Source: CAMTWZ01 sp041749075 (GTDB lineage: Bacteria > Bacteroidota > Rhodothermia > Balneolales > HLUCCA01). From it: a DNA stretch of 42,657 bases. The position numbers and the translations under genes were made by a program. Under the pieces are notes generated by a model. It was not told the origin of the DNA. It ran no database searches and saw nothing but the letters and a program-made list of their open reading frames with translations. This document shows positions 34,606 to 41,653 of this stretch, piece after piece. Positions within the stretch are counted from its first letter, which is position 1; each line of letters starts with the position of its first letter. The stretch is from positions 1 to 42,657 of the forward strand of contig JBGTBY010000013.1 in NCBI GenBank assembly GCA_041749075.1. Reading direction: 5' to 3'.

Positions 34606-34980
34606 GTGTCGATTTCCGCCTACCTATTTTCAGTCTTAACTGGTGTTGTGATCCTTTTTCAGCTCGGACTCGCCCTCGGCTTGCCTTGGGGCGCCGCATC
34701 TATGGGAGGGAAATTCCCAGGCATCTATCCTCCGAAAATGAGAGTGGTGGCCGTCATCAATGGGCTTTTATTGGCAAGCTTGGCTGTCATTGTGCTATCG
34801 AAAGCCGGACTCCTTTTTCCACGTTTGTTGCCATTTTCAACGTATGCCATTTGGTTTGTCGTCGCGTTTTCGCTGGTCGGAACCATCCTGAATACGATCA
34901 CACCGAGCAAAATCGAGCGTATTTGGGCGCCGGTGGTGTTTGTTCTGTTTGTGACGAGCTTGGTGGTGGCGATGAATTGA
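34606..34980 (+). CDS. Small membrane protein of unknown function
   Basis: The 124-residue protein has four predicted transmembrane helices (about 5-25, 45-65, 75-95, 100-122) with a loop GLPWGAASMGGKFPGIYPPK after the first. The GTG start at 34606 gives MSISAYLFSVLTG. I do not recognise a family with a known role, though the loop pattern recurs in small bacterial membrane proteins annotated only as hypothetical. It is divergent from the NAD-binding gene. Confidence 0.75.
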   Translation: MSISAYLFSVLTGVVILFQLGLALGLPWGAASMGGKFPGIYPPKMRVVAVINGLLLASLAVIVLSKAGLLFPRLLPFSTYAIWFVVAFSLVGTILNTITPSKIERIWAPVVFVLFVTSLVVAMN

Positions 34981-35045
34981 AATGTTGAATTTTGAATGCA
35001 TGCCCAGAGCCATGTCCTGAGTGAAACGAAGGAGCAGCGAAGGGT
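34981..35045. repeat. GCATGCCCAGAGCC repeat, copy 1
   Basis: The segment AATGTTGAATTTTGAAT, then GCATGCCCAGAGCCATGTCC and TGAGTGAAACGAAGGAGCAG then CGAAGGGT recurs almost unchanged at 36839-36910. On the opposite strand both copies could be read as LLLR-AQDMALGMH, which explains similar short reading frames in each, but no gene is implied. Confidence 0.85.
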
Positions 35046-35096
35046 CGGAACATTGTTTCTCGAAACCTATCTTCACAATCAGAACGGATGAGATAT

Positions 35097-35265
35097 AGGT
35101 CCTTCGGTCGCTTCGCTCCCTCAGGATGACAATGCATAGTATTTAATATTTGGCGGCATAACACCTTCCGATGCTCACGTGGGATCTTGCTATGCCGCCT
35201 CTTCTTTTTATAACGTGATGCAGTTGTCATCCTGAGCGAAGGGCGCAGCCCGGAGCAAAGGACCT
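35097..35265. repeat. Nested inverted-repeat element (MITE-like)
   Basis: The outer ends AGGTCCTTCGGTCGCTTCGC (from 35097) plus TCAGGATGACAA, and TTGTCATCCTGAGCGAAGGG (35224-35243) plus CAAAGGACCT, are imperfect inverted repeats. Inside is a perfect 9 bp inverted repeat, GGCGGCATA (35152-35160) and TATGCCGCC (35191-35199). The GTCATCCTGAGCGAAG sequence is a dispersed repeat familiar from many Bacteroidota genomes. No protein is encoded, so it is best described as a nonautonomous palindromic element. Confidence 0.75.
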
Positions 35266-35295
35266 TTTTTGAACCTTCGCACTTCGCACTTCGCA

Positions 35296-35320
35296 CGGGC
35301 GGATGCTATCCGCCCATACA
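35296..35320. repeat. GGGCGGAT/ATCCGCCC hairpin
   Basis: CGGGCGGATGC and TATCCGCCCATAC form another member of the short hairpin family. Confidence 0.75.
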
Positions 35321-35351
35321 ACTAACAACTAACAACGATCCCAGGAGTAAA

Positions 35352-35478
35352 GTGATACTGTCCGCAAGTCATACTTTTGATAGTAAAATCGCAGCGGACT
35401 AGATGGAATCGCCGATTGACTGGGCTATTCACCGTGCAAGACGCACAGATTTCACAGAGAAAGTTCGGAACGAAACAT
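35352..35478. repeat. Composite intergenic repeat, copy C
   Basis: Modules: ATACTGTCCGCAAGT (35355-35369), TACTTTTGATAGTAAAATC (about 35372-35390), CGCCGATTGACTGG (from 35410) and GCACAGATTTCACAGAGAAA (from 35442). The last module diverges after the AGAAA. Same orientation as copies A and B. Confidence 0.8.
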
Positions 35479-35535
35479 CTTGTTCGGGGATTGCACCGGC
35501 GAATCAAGAGTGAAATCTGTGCTGTCAACGAACCA

Positions 35536-36102
35536 CTAATCACTCACAATCACCCCATACTTCCCCACCAACCCCGTTAACCCCTGAAGCGAGAATTTGG
35601 CTTTGCTCAGCCGGTTCCGCTCCGGATCCATCACCACATTCAACGCGGTTCGAAAGTCTGCTCTTTCCAGATTCGTGGCGTCGAAGGTGGCTCTGGCCAG
35701 ATCGCAGTCATCGAATAGGGCTTCGGTGAGGTCGGCTTGGGTGAAGTCCACATCCGTCAGCGCACATCCCTCATATCGGATTTTCTTCAAAACGCATTTG
35801 TGGAAGGAGGCGTGACCCAGCGCGCATCGCTCGAAACGCGGTGACAACGCGATGGGGTTGCACTGGTCGAAACGAAGTCCAAGGAGTTTGCAATCGCGGA
35901 ATATGCAGTCGCGGAAGCTGGTTTTATGGAGGCGGGCCAGACTCAGGTTGCAGTTCACGAACTCGCATTCAACGAACACCTGGTCGGACAAATCGGCTGA
36001 GGCGAACTCGCACGACGTGAAGACGCACAATTCGTACTCTCCTTTTTGCAAGGGGTCGGATTTGGCATCGAGCTTGGAATACGATTCTTCGAGGTGGAAC
36101 AA
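35536..36102 (-). CDS. Pentapeptide-repeat protein, Qnr/McbG-like
   Basis: The 188-residue protein is built of pentapeptide repeats ('x-x-F/L-x-x'), e.g. FTSCEFASADLSDQVFVECE and DFTQADLTEALFDDCDLARA, predicting a right-handed square beta helix. The C-terminal MDPERNRLSKAKFSLQGLTG segment, then KYGV, is characteristic of the Qnr/McbG group. Those proteins mimic DNA and protect gyrase from quinolones or microcin B17; whether this one does is untested. It is a single-gene unit between repeats. The start region after 36102 consists of AT-rich word repeats. Confidence 0.85.
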   Translation of the reverse strand: MFHLEESYSKLDAKSDPLQKGEYELCVFTSCEFASADLSDQVFVECEFVNCNLSLARLHKTSFRDCIFRDCKLLGLRFDQCNPIALSPRFERCALGHASFHKCVLKKIRYEGCALTDVDFTQADLTEALFDDCDLARATFDATNLERADFRTALNVVMDPERNRLSKAKFSLQGLTGLVGKYGVIVSD

Positions 36103-36241
36103 AGTGACGAAAATTTTAAATGTTGAAGTTTGAAGTTTGAATGTTGAAATAAGAAGTAGGAAGTTCTAAGTAGGAAGATAACTTCGCACGTCGCGCCTCG
36201 CACTTCGAACAACTAACGACAAACAACTAGCAACTAATCGG

Positions 36242-36811
36242 ATGTCCCCAATCTTCTTCCCCACCCAGAACGACTTCCGAGCCTGGCTCGAGGAGCATCA
36301 CCAAACCGAAACGGAATTGGTAGTCGGGTACTATAAGGTGAAGTCGGGGAAGGAATCGATGACGTGGTCGGAGTCTGTGGACCAAGCCCTGTGTTTCGGC
36401 TGGATCGATGGAATCAGGCGCAGCATCGATGAGGAGCGTTATCAGATCCGCTTCACGCCGCGCAAGAAAACGAGCATCTGGAGCGCGGTGAACATCAAAA
36501 AAATAGAAGACCTAACAGAAAAAGGATTGATGCGTCCGGCCGGACTCGCCATCCTCGCCCATCGGTCCGACAGTCGATCGAAAGTGTATTCCTTCGAGAA
36601 GGATGTCGTCCACTTTTCGGCGGAGTTGGAAGCCTTATTTAAAGAAAATCCAGTGGCTTGGGAGTTCTATCAAGCCTTGGCTCCATCCTACAAAAAATCA
36701 TCACAGAATTGGGTGATGTCGGCCAAGCAAGAGGTGACGCGCGAGAAGCGGTTGCAGGAGCTGATCGAGGATTGCGAGGCGGGAAGGAATCAGTGGAATA
36801 GGAAGAAGTAG
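36242..36811 (+). CDS. YdeI/OmpD-associated family protein
   Basis: This 189-residue soluble protein matches the YdeI family: FPTQNDFRAWLEEHHQTETE at the start, SVDQALCFGWIDGIRRSIDE near 42-61, YQIRFTPRKKTSIWSAVNIK near 66-85 and the end motif with SQNWVMSAKQEVTREKRLQE near 152-171. No enzymatic function is established for the family. The 3' end runs into GGAAGAAGTAGGAAG words. Confidence 0.88.
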   Translation: MSPIFFPTQNDFRAWLEEHHQTETELVVGYYKVKSGKESMTWSESVDQALCFGWIDGIRRSIDEERYQIRFTPRKKTSIWSAVNIKKIEDLTEKGLMRPAGLAILAHRSDSRSKVYSFEKDVVHFSAELEALFKENPVAWEFYQALAPSYKKSSQNWVMSAKQEVTREKRLQELIEDCEAGRNQWNRKK

Positions 36812-36838
36812 GAAGGGGGAAGTAAATAGAAATTTTAA

Positions 36839-36910
36839 ATGTTGAATTTTAAATGGTGAATGCATGCCCAGAGCCATGTCCTGAGCGTAGCGAAGGAGCA
36901 GCGAAGGGTT
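36839..36910. repeat. GCATGCCCAGAGCC repeat, copy 2
   Basis: AAATGTTGAATTTTAAATGG then GCATGCCCAGAGCCATGTCC and TGAGCGTAGCGAAGGAGCAG then CGAAGGGTT, matching 34981-35045 with few differences. It lies between the YdeI-like gene and the arsR-type gene, followed by TCGCACATCGCGCG words (36928-36950). Confidence 0.85.
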
Positions 36911-37047
36911 GAATATTGAATTAGGATACCTCGCACATCGCGCGTTGCGCTTCCACAACTAACCATAAACGGCTAACCATAAACAAATTAGTTGCGCAAC
37001 CACATCATTGCTCTTATATTTGCAACCATATCATTGCATAATATCTT

Positions 37048-37374
37048 ATGGACACCCGCCGAGACGTATTTCAAGCCATCGCCGATCCCACACGCCGAGC
37101 CATCATCATGCTGCTCGCCGTTGGCGCCATGACCCCATCCGCCATCGCCGCGCATTTCGACAGCAGTCGGCAAGCCGTGTCGAAGCACCTCCACCTGCTC
37201 AGCGAATGCGAAATCGTGACGCAAGAGCAACGCGGACGCGAAATCCATTATCACCTCAACGCCAACAAAATGGCCGACATCGAACGCTGGCTCACCCAAT
37301 TCAAAAATCTGATGGCGACGCGCTTCACTCAACTCGACACCGTTTTAGCCAACCTCAACCACCTGAAAAAATGA
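37048..37374 (+). CDS. ArsR-family transcriptional regulator
   Basis: The 108-residue protein is a winged-helix ArsR/SmtB repressor (FQAIADPTRRAIIMLLAVGA, then MTPSAIAAHFDSSRQAVSKH). No metal-binding CxC is present in the recognition helix. It is of the type usually paired with an AHSA1 (SRPBCC) gene, which follows here with a 4 bp overlap, so it probably represses its own operon. Confidence 0.92.
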   Translation: MDTRRDVFQAIADPTRRAIIMLLAVGAMTPSAIAAHFDSSRQAVSKHLHLLSECEIVTQEQRGREIHYHLNANKMADIERWLTQFKNLMATRFTQLDTVLANLNHLKK

Positions 37375-38315
37375 CCTTCTCCGTAAACAAAGACACGAAT
37401 CAAATCTTCATCGAGCGCTCCTATGATGCGCCGAACGACCTTGTGTGGGCGGCGTACACCGAATCGGACATCCTCGACCAATGGTGGGCGCCAAAACCGT
37501 GGACGGCCAAAACCAAGCATATGGATTTCCGCGAGGGCGGAAGCTGGCTGTATGCGATGGTGAGTCCGGAAGGTCAGGAACACTGGAGCAAGGTCGAGTA
37601 CATCACCATCCGTCCGAAAACGAACTTTTCGGTGGTCGATGGATTTTGTGATGCGGATGGAAACATGAACCTAAGCATGCCCCGAAACCATTGGGACAAC
37701 ACCTTCCACGCCAAGGGCGATCAGACCACGGTGAACATGGTGCTGTCGTTCGAGACACTGGCCGACCTTGAGGCGATCATCCAAATGGGCTTCAAAGAAG
37801 GTATCACGATGGGGATGGAGAACCTCGATGCGTACATCAAGGCGCAGTTTTACCTTCGCAAGCAGAACAAGCCGGACAACCAGCCGCGCGTCTCGTTTTA
37901 TCTGAATTTCCCCGGAAACACCGAAGAGGCTTTCCTCTTCTATAGGAAGGTGTTCAAAACGGAATTCGTCAATGGTATCAAACGCTTAGGCGACATCGAT
38001 CCGGATCACGACCATCCGCCGATGGACGAAAATGTCAAGAACATGGTGCTGCATGTGGAACTTCCGCTGATTGGCGGACATGTGCTGATGGGGACCGATG
38101 CGCCCAAGGAATTCGGATTCACGGTCACATCCGGCAACAACATGCATATCAACCTGGAGCCCGAATCGCGCGAAGAGGCCGATCGCTTGTTCAATGAATT
38201 GTCGGATGGCGGCAACATCGACATGCCCATGCAGGATATGTTCTTCGGAGCGTATTATGGTGCGTTCGCCGATAAGTATGGGGTGAATTGGATGGTGACG
38301 CATCAAAATGCGTGA
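37371..38315 (+). CDS. AHSA1 (SRPBCC) domain fused to PhnB-like VOC domain
   Basis: The 314-residue protein joins an AHSA1/CalC-type START-like domain (about 1-155; FIERSYDAPNDLVWAAYTES, DILDQWWAPKPWT, FREGGSWLYAM) and a PhnB-type glyoxalase/VOC domain (about 170-312; PRVSFYLNFPGNTEEAFLFY, HVLMGTDAPKEFGF, YGAFADKYGVNWMV). Each domain is often found as a separate gene next to an arsR gene; here both are in one chain. A frame open from 37008 overlaps arsR out of frame and is not used. The function is unknown; the cavities suggest a small hydrophobic ligand. Confidence 0.9.
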   Translation: MTFSVNKDTNQIFIERSYDAPNDLVWAAYTESDILDQWWAPKPWTAKTKHMDFREGGSWLYAMVSPEGQEHWSKVEYITIRPKTNFSVVDGFCDADGNMNLSMPRNHWDNTFHAKGDQTTVNMVLSFETLADLEAIIQMGFKEGITMGMENLDAYIKAQFYLRKQNKPDNQPRVSFYLNFPGNTEEAFLFYRKVFKTEFVNGIKRLGDIDPDHDHPPMDENVKNMVLHVELPLIGGHVLMGTDAPKEFGFTVTSGNNMHINLEPESREEADRLFNELSDGGNIDMPMQDMFFGAYYGAFADKYGVNWMVTHQNA

Positions 38316-38364
38316 TGCTGGATGCTGGATGAATACGGACAACTGATAACCGAAAACTGAAAAC

Positions 38365-38677
38365 ATGAAACAGTATCACGAAACATTCTCCGAGGTAGAT
38401 CGCGCCATTTGCGACATCCTTCTTCGCGAAATCCCAAAGATCTTGCCACATGCCGAAGGGAAAATCTGGCATCCGCTTGCTGTTTTGGAGCGGACAATCG
38501 TTCGATGAGTCCGGACTCGCTAACGAAGGCTCCTTCAAAGCCGCCGGAAAACGATATAAGACGGTGGATGATATCGACCTAGACGACCTGCATCGCTGGC
38601 TGGCGAAATCGGCCGAAATCCAGTGGGATTATAAGAATATTGTGAAGAGGAAGGGGAAATTGGAAAGATTGTTTTAA
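38365..38677 (+). pseudogene. DUF1801-family gene with internal deletion and frameshift
   Basis: The ATG at 38365 opens MKQYHETFSEVDRAICDILL then REIPKILPHAEGKIWHP, which is the N-terminal part of a DUF1801 (YdhG-like) protein, but the frame stops at 38506-38508. In the next frame (to 38677) RLLFWSGQSFDESGL, FKAAGKRYKTVDDIDLDDLH and IQWDYKNIVKRKGKLERL is the C-terminal half. The middle ~20-25 residues normally linking these parts are missing. The remnant overlaps the convergent oxidoreductase stop by 4 bp. Confidence 0.85.
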
Positions 38678-39765
38678 ACCTCCACCCTCACCCCGCCCTT
38701 GCGCGACGATTCCATGATGGCCTCGACGATGCGGACATCCCGCAATCCGTCTTCGCCCGGTACGCGGAGCGCGGAATTCGTTTTGATGGCCAGCGCGTCG
38801 TTGTCCATCTGCCGGGCCTGCTGGTGATGCGGATCCGGCGCAAGCTCAACGCCGTCGCTGGTTTCCCCTTTCACTCCGGAATACTGCTGAAACGGCCTCA
38901 GGCGATACCATCCGCCGGTGCAGTCCACATCCAAATAATTGCTTGATTTCCCGAAGCTGGTTTCGCAGGTGGCCTTGATTCCACCCGGAAATTCCATCTC
39001 GAAAACCGTGGTTTCATCCACGACTTTGTATGCTTCGCGGGGCGATGTCTGGATACCGCTCACGGCGATGGGTTCGAGTCCCGTCGCATGCCGGACACCG
39101 TTGATCGGGTACACGCCCATATCGTAAAGCGCGCCTCCGCCCATTTCTGCGCTGACGCGCCAATTGCCCGGCGCATGGTTTCCGCGGAACCCCGCGCCCG
39201 ACCGCAATCCCGTGATCTCCCCGTAGGTTTTTTCGCGACCGAACCGGATGATCGTCTGCGTCGCCGGCTCGTGCTGCATCCGGTAGCCGATCGTCAGCTG
39301 CACCTTGTTCCGCGTGGCGGCATCGATGATGGCCTGGCACTCGGCCACCGTCTTCGCCATCGGCTTCTCGCACCACACATGCTTGCCGGTTTCGGCGGCC
39401 TTGATGGCGTAGGCGGCGTGAAGCCCCACCGGAAGCACGATATACACCACATCGATGTCATCGTTCCCGGCGATCTCGTGCATGGACTGGTAATCGTACA
39501 CGTTCCGGTCAGGGATGCCGTATCGCTCCTGCCAGATGGGGATTTTGGACGGGGTTCCGGTCACGATCCCGCGCAACTCGCAATGTTGCGTGAGTTGAAG
39601 TCCCGGCGCCAGCTGACCCGCACTGTACTGTCCAAGGCCGACCAGCGCCACACCCAACTTCTCTTTCGCTTTCGGAATGAGGATGGATGGAAAGCCGATG
39701 GCGGATGCAGCCAACGCCGCGCCCGTAATCGAAAGGAACCGTTTTCTGGAAATCGTTGAGCTCAT
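38674..39765 (-). CDS. Gfo/Idh/MocA-family oxidoreductase with probable Tat signal
   Basis: The 363-residue protein has an N-terminal Rossmann domain (GVALVGLGQYSAGQLAPGLQ near 38-57, WCEKPMAKTVAECQA near 133) and a C-terminal substrate domain (MGGGALYDMGVYPINGVRHA near 210). EKPM and the YDMGVY segment are typical of the glucose-fructose oxidoreductase-like branch. The first 25 residues (SRKRFLSITGAALAASAIG) resemble a twin-arginine signal with RK in place of RR, so it is probably periplasmic, with cofactor bound before export. I used ATG 39765; a longer frame to 39810 is not needed. Substrate unknown. Confidence 0.88.
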   Translation of the reverse strand: MSSTISRKRFLSITGAALAASAIGFPSILIPKAKEKLGVALVGLGQYSAGQLAPGLQLTQHCELRGIVTGTPSKIPIWQERYGIPDRNVYDYQSMHEIAGNDDIDVVYIVLPVGLHAAYAIKAAETGKHVWCEKPMAKTVAECQAIIDAATRNKVQLTIGYRMQHEPATQTIIRFGREKTYGEITGLRSGAGFRGNHAPGNWRVSAEMGGGALYDMGVYPINGVRHATGLEPIAVSGIQTSPREAYKVVDETTVFEMEFPGGIKATCETSFGKSSNYLDVDCTGGWYRLRPFQQYSGVKGETSDGVELAPDPHHQQARQMDNDALAIKTNSALRVPGEDGLRDVRIVEAIMESSRKGGVRVEV

Positions 39766-39922
39766 GGCTGTCAATATACTATAATGGGGGAATGCGGGGA
39801 GATGAGGCACCTAATTATTGGCAGCAAAGGACGTTTGGTGCCGAAATATAGTTTTCAATTTCCCTCTTGCTTCCTATAGCAAAAACAGCGTAATTGGCTG
39901 AAATTCGTCATTGTTGTACCTA

Positions 39923-39930
39923 CCCCCCCC
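39923..39930. repeat. C8 homopolymer upstream of the DUF6978-like gene
   Basis: Eight consecutive cytosines end 8 bp before the ATG at 39939. They lie in the leader rather than in the coding frame if 39939 is the start. Slippage could change translation-start spacing. Confidence 0.6.
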
Positions 39931-39938
39931 ACCTATCC

Positions 39939-40439
39939 ATGCCATTCGAGAGTCTGACCGACGATAAGATTGCCTTCTTGCTTTCTTGCCCCAAAAAAGT
40001 CGTGAATGCGAACACCAGGGTCAAAAGTCGGGATGGCCACGAGCAATTCAACTATAAAGCCGTTGCTCAAGATGATTCCGAACACGAGTTCGAAATCTAT
40101 AAACGCCAGAATCTTCGGGAAGGGATGGAAAATGACTTTTCATGCGGCATCAGTTGGCTTGCTCCTAATGGAGAGGTGCTTACCTTGAAACGATACAACG
40201 GACCGAACCACGATCATCCGAACCATCTTGAAAAGGAACGTCTCGGTTATTCGTGTCATGTCCACATAGCAACGGAAAAGTATATCAAGGCGAACAGGAA
40301 AGCGGAAGGTTTCGCATATTCCACAAACGAGTATTCTACTGTTGATGGCGCTTTGCACTGTTTAGTGAAAGACTGCAACGTATCGGGTATCACAACCACA
40401 TCAGACATCACCTCTCAGACCGATCTATTTATCAAATGA
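39939..40439 (+). CDS. DUF6978-like protein, partner of the DUF1828 protein
   Basis: This 166-residue protein begins MPFESLTDDKIAFLLSCPKK, and has NPNGEV-like 'WLAPNGEVLTLKRYNGPNHD' then HPNHLE, resembling DUF6978 proteins found beside DUF1828 genes. The family match is from memory of its pattern and is not firm. It is soluble and without recognisable catalytic residues. ATG 39939 follows a C8 tract; the in-frame TTG 45 bp earlier is rejected. It overlaps the DUF1828 gene by 4 bp (ATGA), so the two are translated together. Confidence 0.65.
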   Translation: MPFESLTDDKIAFLLSCPKKVVNANTRVKSRDGHEQFNYKAVAQDDSEHEFEIYKRQNLREGMENDFSCGISWLAPNGEVLTLKRYNGPNHDHPNHLEKERLGYSCHVHIATEKYIKANRKAEGFAYSTNEYSTVDGALHCLVKDCNVSGITTTSDITSQTDLFIK

Positions 40440-41215
40440 ACCTCGACATAACGAAATTGCAAGAGACGCTTTGTACGCTGATGTGTGCGGAAGTTAACAT
40501 CCGGCCGATGAACGGGACCTTGCTTTCGGTCGAGACACCGTTTTACTTCGCGGATGGCGATCCTTATCAGATCTACATCAAAGAGATGCCCGGAGGAATC
40601 ATCCGATTGACCGATATGGGTCATACGATGATGCATCTCAGCTATGAAAATGATGTCGACAAATTCCGGGAAGGCACCCGTGGAAAGTTGTTCGACCAAA
40701 TCAAGGCAGAAACCTTTGTCGAAGAGGAGAATGGTGAGTTTTTCATCGATACCACCCTGGAAAAGTTGGGATTCAGCATCTTCCGACTCGGACAGGCTCT
40801 CACAAAAGTCAATGACCTATCTTTTTTAAACCGCGCCAGAGCCGAATCCACCTTCTATGAAGATTTGAATGAGAAAATCTACAAGATCGTCGGCGAAGAG
40901 AAAGTCAGAAAAGACTACTATGTCGAGGACATGGAGAATGCGAACGACTACCCTATCGATTACCGCATTGAAGGAAAACATGCTCCCTTGTACCTTTTCG
41001 GCATTCCCAACCGCGACAAGGCTCGATTGACGACAATTGTTTTGGAACGGTTGTTGAGATCGAAAATCGACTTCGACAGCTTGTTGATCTTTTCAGACCA
41101 AGGGTCTATTCCCAAGCAAGATTTGGCCCGCCTGTCGAATGCAGGTGGCGAAATGATCGCGTCGTTGGATGCGGAGTCGGATTTTTCCAGGAAGCTGCAT
41201 CGGAAGGTGGGTTGA
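40436..41215 (+). CDS. DUF1828/DUF1829 domain protein
   Basis: The 259-residue protein fits the DUF1828 (about 1-125: TPFYFADGDPYQIYIKEMPG then IIRLTDMGHTMMHLSYEND) plus DUF1829 (about 150-255: YPIDYRIEGKHAPLYLFGIP then RDKARLTTIVLERLL) arrangement. Neither domain has a described function, but they occur in mobile or phage-related regions. With the upstream partner it makes a two-gene unit of the size and layout of a toxin-antitoxin or defence module. A toxin role is inference. Confidence 0.8.
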   Translation: MNLDITKLQETLCTLMCAEVNIRPMNGTLLSVETPFYFADGDPYQIYIKEMPGGIIRLTDMGHTMMHLSYENDVDKFREGTRGKLFDQIKAETFVEEENGEFFIDTTLEKLGFSIFRLGQALTKVNDLSFLNRARAESTFYEDLNEKIYKIVGEEKVRKDYYVEDMENANDYPIDYRIEGKHAPLYLFGIPNRDKARLTTIVLERLLRSKIDFDSLLIFSDQGSIPKQDLARLSNAGGEMIASLDAESDFSRKLHRKVG

Positions 41216-41220
41216 GCTAA

Positions 41221-41480
41221 ACTCCACTATATTCAGCAATGAACACCACCCTGCTGAAGCCGCGGAAAGCGGGGAAAACAGCATGGACGACCGCGAGAGC
41301 GAGGAATTCCACAAGAATCTGGTCGCCGATTTTCTGCGCGACACCTACTACAAAAACCGGCATTTCATCAACACGAAGGGCCGGAACGACCAAGTGATCC
41401 ATAACGGTCCGCAGGCCAGCAGCTCGGTCGGGGTCATCATCGAGGCGAAGAAGCCGGGAAATAGGTCAATGGTGGATTGA
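41221..41480 (+). pseudogene. Type IIG restriction-modification enzyme, N-terminal stub
   Basis: From about 41277, DDRESEEFHKNLVADFLRDT then YYKNRHFINTKGRNDQVIHN and ASSSVGVIIEAKKPGNRS matches the N-terminal (DUF7149-type) region of Eco57I-like combined restriction-methylation enzymes, which are normally 900-1200 residues. The upstream part is degenerate and the frame ends at 41480 in GGATGCTGGATG words. The methylase and most of the nuclease are absent, so this is a leftover. Confidence 0.75.
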
Positions 41481-41534
41481 TGCTGGATGTGCGAGGTGGG
41501 GTAATTAACCTCAACTCGGATGTAATTGGACTTG

Positions 41535-41563
41535 TTGACTTTAGCGAGGGAATGTAGTATAGT
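41535..41563 (+). promoter_or_regulatory. Sigma-70-like promoter
   Basis: TTGACT (41535-41540) and TATAGT (41558-41563) are separated by 17 bp, close to the classical -35/-10 consensus. It lies 90 bp upstream of the 227-residue gene and reads toward it. Bacteroidota proper use TTG/TAnnTTTG, so an Escherichia-like promoter fits either a deeper FCB lineage or foreign origin. Confidence 0.5.
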
Positions 41564-41653
41564 GGCCGTGTAGTAAAAAGTTAATCCCCACTAACCCCCA
41601 GAGTCATTCAGAATTCAGTCAGGTCGATAGTCCACACAGTGCCCACAGACTGA

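Larger units (their letters stand above)
34981..35535. other. 555 bp gene-free spacer made of repeats
   Basis: No gene is supported here. In order it holds a GCATGCCCAGAGCC repeat (34981-35045), a nested inverted-repeat element (35097-35265), TTCGCACTTCGCAC words (35274-35297), a GGGCGGAT hairpin (35296-35320), ACTAACAACTAACAAC words (35314-35332) and composite repeat copy C (35352-35478). Almost every base belongs to a repeat family seen elsewhere in the window. Confidence 0.75.

Noticed and set aside
34837..35076. Small protein family containing AQDMALGMH (also at 36701-36958, minus strand)
   Set aside because: The likeness comes from the DNA repeat itself; there is no start context or conserved frame outside the repeat.
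34981..35535. CRISPR array
   Set aside because: The repeats here are of different families and sizes and do not alternate with unique spacers of equal length; no cas gene is near.
37008..37370. Upstream extension of the SRPBCC-VOC frame
   Set aside because: It overlaps the arsR gene in another frame, and the AHSA1 domain begins at the ATG at 37371, which overlaps the arsR stop in the usual way.
30982..38700. Integron-like cassette array
   Set aside because: Single small genes separated by repeats suggested attC sites, but genes lie on both strands, I see no consistent GTTRRRY/RYYYAAC pairs, and no integrase is present.
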